64,000 bases of DNA, from assembly GCA_948957135.1 (NCBI GenBank), contig CARDBT010000011.1, positions 22,544 to 86,543 on the forward strand, given 5' to 3'. How positions within the stretch are numbered: the first letter of the stretch is position 1; each line of letters opens with the position of its first letter. Shown in pieces: positions 51,063-58,066 of the stretch. The notes under the pieces are model-generated. The model searched no databases. It saw nothing but the letters and a program-made list of their open reading frames with translations, and was not told the origin of the DNA. The DNA is from COE1 sp910588595 (GTDB lineage Bacteria; Bacillota; Clostridia; Lachnospirales; Lachnospiraceae). The position numbers were made by a program, and so were the translations under genes.

Positions 51063-51088
51063 ACAGGAATGCCTCCGGGCATTCCTGT
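51063..51088. other. Perfect intergenic hairpin
   Basis: ACAGGAATGCC pairs with GGCATTCCTGT across a 4-nt loop between the condensation-protein and ACP genes. There is no T-run on the minus strand. It may be an mRNA processing or stability element that sets ACP level. Confidence 0.6.
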
Positions 51089-51151
51089 CCTGAATAGTTA
51101 CCGTTACACTTTATTGTACCACAACACGATCCCCTGCGAAAGTTGATTTTA

Positions 51152-52552
51152 TCAGATCAGCTTTATCACATCGCCGATCTTTAAGTTCGGGTTCTCAATC
51201 CCCTTGAACATGATCTTGCACATATAGTAGTAAAACAGTTCAAGTGCCTCCCTGCTGTACGCTTTCGTCTGGTGTTCGAAGCTAAAGTCCAGACCATTGT
51301 CCTCCGGCCTGTGCATCACAGTCAGATAGAGACCGTCCGCATAGTAGCCGTTCCCGTACCGTTTTGTCTTGTACCGGATATCGCCCAGGTCGACCAGTCC
51401 TTTTTCACGCAAAGTTGCAGGCTGGTATGTGAGCGCCACCGTCTCATATCCCATGCCAAGCGGTGTCTTGTAGACATCTTTCTTGTAGTTCATACACTCC
51501 ACCGGATCAAAATTCACATAGCGGAACGTCTCATTCTGCCTGTCTCTGATCTCAAAGATGCCTTCTAGGAATGTCTTGTCCTCCGGAATGATCGTCCGGA
51601 ACGGAAAACTGTGGATGCGCGTGCCGCCCGATTTCTTCTCGAGCAGTGTAGCCCTGCGCGCATACGCGACCATCATAGACACGTCATCACAGTTGTTCAT
51701 CTTCTGCAGATATGTGCGGATCCCCATGATCAGCAGACACTGCAGTGAGATGTGCTGCTGTTCACAAAATGTCATGAGACGTTCTGTCGGTTCGCCCTCC
51801 AGATGGAAGATATCGATCGCCGCCGCAAAACTGTCGGAGCCTGTCGGCGCTGCCCTGAGATTGGGATTGCCAGTCATCCTCCTTGCATCATCCAGACGCT
51901 TCCTGCCCTCGATGCCGTTATAGATCGGCTCCGGCGCCTCAAAGAGCTTGTGGAAATAAGCGCGGTCCCTCGCCTGTGCCTTGCTGCCCGCCTCGTACGC
52001 GAAGTCCTTCTCGATCTGCTCGACGTAGGAACGCATGTCAGCCGGGTACGGTACATTCTCAAAGTTCGCATTGCAGTACAGCTCTATGACATCTTTCATA
52101 AATCCGATCAGCGACTGCGCGTCGAGAAATCGATGGTCGCCCACGATGTACATGCCCTCAAACCCGTCGGGCGTCTTGATGATGACAACCTTGTTCATCG
52201 GCTCATCCTGCCCGAACGGAACGCGCGTCCACTTTGTCATCTCAGCGTCCGCTTCCTCCATGGTCTTTCCCGTAAAATCGACAAACTCGATCTCGCGGTC
52301 CTCCTTGTCGACGATATACTGATACCACTGCTTCTCCTTCTCGTCATACACAAGTCTGGCACGCATGGACTCACAGCGCTCGTACGCCTTGTAGATCGCC
52401 TTTCTGAGCTCGTCAATGTTCAGCTCGAACTCGATCGTAAGGCTGCTGCCGACATTGAGGATCTCCTGTCCCGGACTGTACTGGGAATAATAAAAATGGT
52501 ACTTCTGTGCAGCCGTCAGCGGGTATGTTTTATATCCTTTTCTTGTTTTCAT
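51152..52552 (-). CDS. Stand-alone condensation-domain (BAHD/NRPS C-type) protein
   Basis: 466 residues. It starts like a condensation domain (YPLTAAQKYHFYYSQYSPGQEI), and near residue 140 carries GDHRFLDAQS, where the second His and the Asp of the HHxxxDG motif are kept while the first His and the Gly are replaced. The later HSFPFRTIIP and LGMGYETVALTYQPA segments also fit. C-domain relatives join an acyl group on a carrier to an amine or alcohol. With a free ACP and a ligase in the operon, it likely forms an amide or ester from a loaded acyl-ACP. The acceptor is unknown. Confidence 0.82.
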   Translation of the reverse strand: MKTRKGYKTYPLTAAQKYHFYYSQYSPGQEILNVGSSLTIEFELNIDELRKAIYKAYERCESMRARLVYDEKEKQWYQYIVDKEDREIEFVDFTGKTMEEADAEMTKWTRVPFGQDEPMNKVVIIKTPDGFEGMYIVGDHRFLDAQSLIGFMKDVIELYCNANFENVPYPADMRSYVEQIEKDFAYEAGSKAQARDRAYFHKLFEAPEPIYNGIEGRKRLDDARRMTGNPNLRAAPTGSDSFAAAIDIFHLEGEPTERLMTFCEQQHISLQCLLIMGIRTYLQKMNNCDDVSMMVAYARRATLLEKKSGGTRIHSFPFRTIIPEDKTFLEGIFEIRDRQNETFRYVNFDPVECMNYKKDVYKTPLGMGYETVALTYQPATLREKGLVDLGDIRYKTKRYGNGYYADGLYLTVMHRPEDNGLDFSFEHQTKAYSREALELFYYYMCKIMFKGIENPNLKIGDVIKLI

Positions 52553-52631
52553 GATTGTCCTCCATGCTTCCTACATTCGCCATTTGAGGCAAATGCACAA
52601 ATCAGATGTGAAAAGTGTCTGCGCGATCTTT

Positions 52632-53582
52632 TCACATGATCTCCTCAAAAAATCCATCCAGTGCCTGCTCGTACTTCTCTGTATCTTTGTAATAACTTTC
52701 CGCGTGCGCTGCACCCTCCACGACAAGCATTTTCTTCGGCGATGCACAGCAGTCGTAGATCTCATGGCACATGCGGTACGGCACAAACGTGTCATTGGTA
52801 CCGTGGATGAACAGGATCGGAACCTTTGCCTTTGCCACCTCGCGCTTTGCATTGCACTCGTCCATACCGTACCCTGCAAGCCTCCTGTTCAGGATATCCG
52901 CTCCCGGGATCGCCGGAAATGCAGGCAGATGGTACATATTTTTGAGCACGTGTGTAAACACTTCCTTCGGCGAGGTGAAAGCGCAGTCAGAGACGATCCC
53001 CTTGACCTGTCCGGGCAGTTCCAGCCCGCTCGCCATCAGCACAGTCGCACCGCCCATGCTCGTTCCGTGGAGTATGATCTCGACATCCTCGCCGAGCTCC
53101 TCCACTACCCAGTTGATCCACACAAGGGCATCCTTTCTGTCCAGACAGCCGAAACCGATATACTCACCCTCGCTCTCTCCGTGTGCCCTCGCGTCCGGCA
53201 GCAGCATCGCATATCCCTTCTTGAGATAGTACCCTGACAGTCCGATGTAATCGGACATCCCCTGGCTTGTATATCCGTGAAAACAGATCGCAACCTTCTT
53301 CTTGTTCGCGCCGGCTTCGATCGCCGGAAAGTAAGTCGCGTGAAGTTTGAGATTATCGAACGATGTCTGATAGACATCCTCGTGCGTCTGTGCCATCATA
53401 AATGCCTTGCGCTTCTCCATAAATGGCGCGTACTGCCCCCAGTCGGTGCCTGACATCTTGATCGTCCGCTCCACCTTTGCGTTGCCCCGTTTCATCGTTC
53501 TTCTGTAAAAGTATGCGATCTCCCCGATGCCTGCCGCTGCAAGGATCCCCGCACAGGCCATCGCTTTTTTGATTTTTCCCAT
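52632..53582 (-). CDS. Membrane-anchored alpha/beta hydrolase
   Basis: 316 residues. One N-terminal membrane segment (residues 5-25) precedes the hydrolase: CFHGYTSQG oxyanion region near 95, nucleophile Ser in HGTSMGG near 165, Asp in HGTNDTFVP near 255 and His in GAAHAESYY near 285. It resembles Bem46/YqkD-like esterases. In the operon it may release or trim the acyl conjugate, or act as a proof-reading thioesterase on the carrier protein; neither is shown. GGAGGCG precedes the ATG. Confidence 0.85.
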   Translation of the reverse strand: MGKIKKAMACAGILAAAGIGEIAYFYRRTMKRGNAKVERTIKMSGTDWGQYAPFMEKRKAFMMAQTHEDVYQTSFDNLKLHATYFPAIEAGANKKKVAICFHGYTSQGMSDYIGLSGYYLKKGYAMLLPDARAHGESEGEYIGFGCLDRKDALVWINWVVEELGEDVEIILHGTSMGGATVLMASGLELPGQVKGIVSDCAFTSPKEVFTHVLKNMYHLPAFPAIPGADILNRRLAGYGMDECNAKREVAKAKVPILFIHGTNDTFVPYRMCHEIYDCCASPKKMLVVEGAAHAESYYKDTEKYEQALDGFFEEIM

Positions 53583-53614
53583 TATCTACGCCTCCATACC
53601 GCACAGTCGTCTGC

Positions 53615-54010
53615 TTATTTTTTATCGGTCTTTTTTTTCTCTTCCTTCTTAGCCTCTTTCAGCTCCTTTTTCAGTTCCTTCTTCTTGCGCTGTATGATAT
53701 CGTTCAATTTCAGCGCCTTATCGATATTTCCCTCCACTCTAAGCTTCTGTGTCGTAAATGCCCAGACCGGATCCATCTGCCCTTCCGCAATCTTTCTAAA
53801 TACTTCCGGTGTGCTGATAAACATCGCATCCCTGTCATAGTACTCATACGGCTCCACATAGAGCTCGCCGTCCTTTACCTCCACATAGAACGCGCCGCCT
53901 GCTTCCTCGTCCTCGATGTTAAACTGATATGCCAGATGCTCCTGGATATCGCTCACATCAGCTCCCATAAATTTCCCCTTGATCTCATAAAAAAAATCTG
54001 CGTATGTCAT
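53615..54010 (-). CDS. SCP2-like lipid-binding protein
   Basis: 131 residues. The central sequence matches the SCP2 sterol-carrier fold (AFYVEVKDGELYVEPY, then ISTPEVFRKIAEGQMDPVWAFTTQKLRVEGNIDKALKLNDI). These proteins hold a fatty acyl or lipid ligand in a hydrophobic tunnel. The C-terminal 30 residues are very Lys/Glu-rich. It is the first gene of the operon, with its promoter overlapped by the TetR-type palindrome, and implies a lipidic substrate for the pathway. Confidence 0.82.
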   Translation of the reverse strand: MTYADFFYEIKGKFMGADVSDIQEHLAYQFNIEDEEAGGAFYVEVKDGELYVEPYEYYDRDAMFISTPEVFRKIAEGQMDPVWAFTTQKLRVEGNIDKALKLNDIIQRKKKELKKELKEAKKEEKKKTDKK

Positions 54011-54108
54011 GTTCTTCCTCCATAAAATAAAATCAATATGATAACAGTGTTGGCTGCGGCGGGTGTCTTTCGACGCATTTCGACCGCAAGTCGACTTTGT
54101 TTTAACTT

Positions 54109-54138
54109 ATACTACCATATTTTTCGACCAATGGTCAA
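54109..54138 (-). promoter_or_regulatory. Operon promoter with overlapping TetR-type operator
   Basis: Minus strand: TTGACC (54133-54138), an 18-bp spacer and TAGTAT (54109-54114). The palindrome GACCA-A-TGGTC (54126-54136, within 54124-54138) covers the -35 box, which is where a TetR repressor would block transcription. Other TCGA(C/A)-rich repeats lie around 54068-54096. Confidence 0.7.
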
Positions 54139-54196
54139 GTACATTTTCCCCCAATTTGCGCTCGTTTTTCTTTTATACTTGTGGCACTATTAACAA

Positions 54197-54225
54197 TTGT
54201 TCCCGCAATGCATATGTGCTATACT
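54197..54225 (+). promoter_or_regulatory. Promoter of the tetR-like gene
   Basis: TTGTTC (54197-54202), a 17-bp spacer and TATACT (54220-54225). The tetR-like start is 112 bases further. The 326-bp interval 54011-54336 holds this promoter, the divergent operon promoter and the operator; no gene. Confidence 0.7.
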
Positions 54226-54336
54226 TTTATTAACTATCTGTACTATGCCGTCGGTTTCACCTCCGTCTGCGCATAATAAAATCATACTAATAAATATATC
54301 AAAAAGTATATCAAAATAAGAAAGGTGGCATACTCC

Positions 54337-54981
54337 ATGCCCGACACAAAAAAGAATGAGAAAAAATATGATCTGATTCTGGATGCACTCCAGCAGCTTT
54401 TGGAAGACAGAAATATACAAAACATCTCTGTCAGCGAGATCGCACAGAAAGCGGGCATTGGCAAAGGAAGCATCTACTACTATTTCCCCTCGAAGGAGGC
54501 GATCCTGGACGCGCTCATAGAGCGCAGCTATGAACAGCCCCTCTCCACCGCCAAAAACCTTGCCGCACAGACAGAGATCTCCCCTTTTACGCGCATGGCA
54601 ATGCTGTTTCAGGCGTGCCAGAACTCCTCAACTGCTTTTGTCAAGCAGAACGGCAGCTCCTCAGGAAACGCAAGCGCCCAGGATCTGGCATTTTTACACC
54701 AGAAATACCTCACGCATGTGGTGTCCGAGTTAAAACCTGCCCTGACTGAGATCATCAAACAGGGCATCGAAAACGGAGACATCCATTTTGACTATCCCGC
54801 CGCGCTCGCAGAGATCGCACTGATCGTCATAGCTGTGAAGCTGGACAATTCCCTGCTCCCATCCACCTCCGCCGAGACCGGAGACACCCTGCAGGGCCTG
54901 ATCTCGCTGCTGGAGAAAGGAACCGGCGTCGCTCCTGGCACACTCAGTTACCTTTCTCTGACACCCTATAAGCCAAACTGA
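54337..54981 (+). CDS. TetR/AcrR-family transcriptional regulator
   Basis: 214 residues from the ATG at 54337, with AAAGGTGG 8 bases ahead; the frame could begin at an upstream GTG. Residues 10-60 are the TetR helix-turn-helix (ISVSEIAQKAGIGKGSIYYYFPSKEAIL). The C-terminal helices form the ligand-binding domain. It is divergent from the SCP2-hydrolase-C-ACP-ligase operon and is its probable repressor. Possible ligands are acyl-CoAs or the pathway product. Confidence 0.88.
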   Translation: MPDTKKNEKKYDLILDALQQLLEDRNIQNISVSEIAQKAGIGKGSIYYYFPSKEAILDALIERSYEQPLSTAKNLAAQTEISPFTRMAMLFQACQNSSTAFVKQNGSSSGNASAQDLAFLHQKYLTHVVSELKPALTEIIKQGIENGDIHFDYPAALAEIALIVIAVKLDNSLLPSTSAETGDTLQGLISLLEKGTGVAPGTLSYLSLTPYKPN

Positions 54982-55015
54982 CTATCAAACAGAAAATTCT
55001 TCTTCTCCAGAATGT

Positions 55016-55082
55016 GTTTGACCATATATATAAAATCAGGCAGGGAAGTTTTCCCTGCCTGATTTTATATATATGGTCAAAC
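55016..55082. terminator. Perfect 32-bp inverted repeat, bidirectional terminator
   Basis: The left arm (55016-55047, starting GTTTGACC) is matched without error by the right arm (55051-55082, ending GGTCAAAC), with a 3-nt loop. The upper stem is GGCAGGGAA / TTCCCTGCC; the lower part is A/T-rich, which gives a U-run for both directions. It separates the convergent TetR and VWA genes. Confidence 0.88.
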
Positions 55083-55087
55083 TGTTA

Positions 55088-56767
55088 TTACAATGTCGCT
55101 TTCTGCAGCCGTTTCACCAGATACACAAATTCATCCTTGTAATCATCCTCGTCCGTATCCACCTTTTTGAGCAGCGCGCGGACGTTCTCAAAAGAAGCGT
55201 CCCCTTTGTACTCACTGTCCCTCAGCATCAAGCCAAACTCCGCAACCGCCGCCGCAAAGTAAAAATCCTCTGACGGCTCACTCGTGTAATCGTCCTCCGT
55301 GACCGGATATTCCATCAGGAGACTCTCATCTTCGTCCGGCTCCTTGTAGCGTATCTTTAAGTTCAGCCACTCCCCATTTTTGACACCTGTGTCTTTTTTA
55401 TCGCTCTGATACTTCAGATCAGTCTCCGGTATCTCCTGCTCGGAATCCACCAGAATGATCTCATACAGCGCTGTCACCATATGCCCCGCACCGATCTCTC
55501 CGGCATCCTTCGTGTCATCGTCAAAATCCTCTGTCGCAAGCGCACGGTTCTCGTAGCCGAGCAGACGATACCCCTTGATATATGCCGGATTGAACTCCAC
55601 CTGCAGCTTCACATCCTTTGCGACTGTCACCAGCGTCGCCCCCATCTGCTCCACGAGCACCTTCTTCGCCTCACTGACAGAATCAATATACGCGTAATTC
55701 CCGTTGCCGTGATCTGCCAGCACTTCCATCTTGTTGTCCTTGATATTACCCATCCCAAATCCAAGCACTGACAAATACACACCGGATTCCTTCTTCTTTG
55801 TGATCAGTTCGTCAAGCGCACTCTCACTGCTGACACCCACATTGAGATCGCCGTCCGTAGCGAGGATCACTCGGTTGTTTCCTCCTTCTATAAAATATCT
55901 TTCCGCGAGCGCATACGCAGTCTCTATGCCCGCCGAACCATTTGTGGAGCCGCCTGCCTCCAATCCGCCGATCGCATTTATGATCTTCCCCTTACTGTCC
56001 CCGCTCTCTCCCTGTAAGATCACCTCATCAGAGCCTGCGTAGGTCACGACCGACACGGTATCCTTCTCACCAAGCTCCTCCACCAGCATGGCAAATGACT
56101 TCTGCAGCAGCGGCAGCTTGTCGTCCGTGTACATGGAACCCGATACGTCTAACAGAAATACCAGGTTGGAATCCGGAGCCTCACTGAAATCGATCGCCTG
56201 CGTCTTTAACCCGATCTGCAAGAGCTTAGCCTCCTCATTCCACGGGCAGTCGCCGATGACTGTCGTAACACCAAACGGTTCATTCTTCTTCGGAAGATCG
56301 TAGTCGTAGGAAAAATAGTTGAGCATTTCCTCGATGCGGACAGCTCCGGCTGGAATCTCATCCATCGTGCAGCCCCCCTCGATCATGCGTCGGATATTGC
56401 TGTAGGATGCCGTGTCCACATCCGCCGAAAATGTCGAGAGCGGACTGTTCGCCACCGATTGGAACCCCTGCTCCTTCACGGCACTGTACTCCTCTGTGTT
56501 CCAGTCAGCCGGCGCTATCTCTTCCACATATGACACATCGTAATACGGATTGGTATATGGACCACCCTCACCGTTTGTAGTCTCCTCCATGACCTGCGCA
56601 GAACTGTCGATCATTACATCCGCCGCCCCACTGTTTTCACTCTTCGTGTATGAATCCTTCGACGGCGCTGCGGCTTTACCGTCCCCGCCGGAACTGTTCC
56701 CACATCCAGAAAGTGACATAACTGTCATAATCATACTCAGCAGCACACATACTTTTTTCTTCCTCAT
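55088..56767 (-). CDS. Von Willebrand factor A domain lipoprotein (YfbK-like)
   Basis: 559 residues from the ATG at 56767. A signal peptide and lipobox (MSLSGC) are followed by a Ser/Gly-rich linker. Residues 105-180 match the vWF_A N-terminal lipid-associated region, residues 195-370 the VWA domain with a MIDAS motif LDVSGSM and GDLNVG, and the C-terminal part the DUF3520 domain. YfbK-type proteins are surface-exposed with unknown function. No VWA-partner MoxR ATPase is nearby. The stop lies at the edge of the shared palindromic terminator. Confidence 0.88.
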   Translation of the reverse strand: MRKKKVCVLLSMIMTVMSLSGCGNSSGGDGKAAAPSKDSYTKSENSGAADVMIDSSAQVMEETTNGEGGPYTNPYYDVSYVEEIAPADWNTEEYSAVKEQGFQSVANSPLSTFSADVDTASYSNIRRMIEGGCTMDEIPAGAVRIEEMLNYFSYDYDLPKKNEPFGVTTVIGDCPWNEEAKLLQIGLKTQAIDFSEAPDSNLVFLLDVSGSMYTDDKLPLLQKSFAMLVEELGEKDTVSVVTYAGSDEVILQGESGDSKGKIINAIGGLEAGGSTNGSAGIETAYALAERYFIEGGNNRVILATDGDLNVGVSSESALDELITKKKESGVYLSVLGFGMGNIKDNKMEVLADHGNGNYAYIDSVSEAKKVLVEQMGATLVTVAKDVKLQVEFNPAYIKGYRLLGYENRALATEDFDDDTKDAGEIGAGHMVTALYEIILVDSEQEIPETDLKYQSDKKDTGVKNGEWLNLKIRYKEPDEDESLLMEYPVTEDDYTSEPSEDFYFAAAVAEFGLMLRDSEYKGDASFENVRALLKKVDTDEDDYKDEFVYLVKRLQKATL

Positions 56768-56947
56768 AATCATCCATCCCTTCCCATTGACTCTGCTGTC
56801 ACACGCTCCTGACCGCAAAAGGCTGTTTTGTACAGTGTTTCATCGTTTTTCGTTTCTGATATCCTATATACGAAACAACCCCTGGGATTTTATGGAGAAT
56901 CATATCATTTTTTATATTCTTTTTATGTGCCAAAAGGTATCTCCCGA

Positions 56948-58012
56948 TCAGGCAAGACACGCCCGATACACCTTCTTGAACGCCGTGGGAAGCGCGATCT
57001 CATCCGTCAGCTGTGCATCAGTCACCCAGGTAAGATCATTGCTGCTGCCCGCATTGTCACATGTGGCGATCCAGCATGCCATGTGCCACTCTATATGGGT
57101 AAAAACATGTTTCAACTGCCTGCTGCCAGCTGCGGGCGCCTGGATCCCGCTCACGGAAAATCCCTTCTTTGAAAGCCATCGCACAGCCTGCTGTCCGTCC
57201 AGGATGCCATCCGCGTTCGGCAGCTCCCACATCCCTGACAGGATCCCTTTTGCATCCCGTTTTCGGAGAGCGATCTTATCCTGATACCGCAGTACAAATA
57301 TCGTCTTTTGTTCGATCCTGCGATCCGGCTTTTTCTTCTTGACCGGATACTGAAGCTGTGAGGAGCTGTTGTAAGCACTGCACAGACCAGCCAGCGGGCA
57401 CTGCACGCAGCGCGGCTCCCCGTTAGGCACGCACACTACCGCCCCAAGCTCCATCAGACTCTGCGTGAAGTCTCCCCTCTGCTTTGCAGGATATATCTTT
57501 TCCAGATCCTCTGTGACCTGATCACGGAATTTTGCGTCCGTAATGTCACGGTCATCCTGTGTCAGTCTGGTGATCACACGCAGCACATTTCCATCAACTG
57601 CAGCTTTGGGCTGCTCAAATGCGATGGACGAGACCGCCCCTGCCGTGTACGCGCCGATCCCCGGGAGCGAAAGGATCTCCTGATACCCCTGCGGGAACTG
57701 CCCTTCATAACGCTCACAGATCACCTGTGCCGCTTTCTTCAGATTCCGCGCACGCGAGTAGTACCCCAGTCCTTCCCACATTTTTAAAAGCTCTTCGTCC
57801 CCGCACTCCGCAAGCGATGCGACCGTGGGAAAACGCTCCATAAAACGCTCAAAATAAGGTATCACTGTCTCAACACGCGTCTGCTGCAGCATGATCTCTG
57901 ACACCCACACGCGGTACGGATCCCTGTCCTTGCGCCAGGGCAGACACCTGAGATTCTCATGATACCATTCCAAAAGCGGCGCAGTGATACGCCCTAACTG
58001 ATTCCACTCCAT
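56948..58012 (-). CDS. mutY: A/G-specific adenine DNA glycosylase MutY
   Basis: 354 residues from the ATG at 58012. The N-terminal domain has SEIMLQQTRVETVIPYF, the helix-hairpin-helix LPGIGAYTAGAVSSIAF near 115 and catalytic Asp in VDGNVLRV near 140. The iron-sulfur cluster Cys set is C-X7-C-X2-C-X5-C (CVPNGEPRCVQCPLAGLC), one residue wider than the E. coli C-X6-C spacing. Residues 235-354 form the NUDIX-like domain that reads 8-oxoG. It removes adenine mispaired with 8-oxoguanine. GGGGG lies before the start. Confidence 0.93.
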   Translation of the reverse strand: MEWNQLGRITAPLLEWYHENLRCLPWRKDRDPYRVWVSEIMLQQTRVETVIPYFERFMERFPTVASLAECGDEELLKMWEGLGYYSRARNLKKAAQVICERYEGQFPQGYQEILSLPGIGAYTAGAVSSIAFEQPKAAVDGNVLRVITRLTQDDRDITDAKFRDQVTEDLEKIYPAKQRGDFTQSLMELGAVVCVPNGEPRCVQCPLAGLCSAYNSSSQLQYPVKKKKPDRRIEQKTIFVLRYQDKIALRKRDAKGILSGMWELPNADGILDGQQAVRWLSKKGFSVSGIQAPAAGSRQLKHVFTHIEWHMACWIATCDNAGSSNDLTWVTDAQLTDEIALPTAFKKVYRACLA

Positions 58013-58031
58013 ACGATTTCCCCCACATAAC

Positions 58032-58053
58032 AAAAGGGGACTGCGTCCCCCTT
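58032..58053 (-). terminator. Terminator after the hybrid kinase
   Basis: Minus strand: AAAGGGGGA pairs with TCCCCTTTT across a short loop, followed by GTTATG. It lies just after the kinase stop and before mutY. Confidence 0.7.
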
Positions 58054-58066
58054 TGATCCTAATATT

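Noticed and set aside
51152..52552. A chloramphenicol acetyltransferase-type resistance gene
   Set aside because: The fold family is shared, but length, motif and the carrier-protein context favour a condensation protein.
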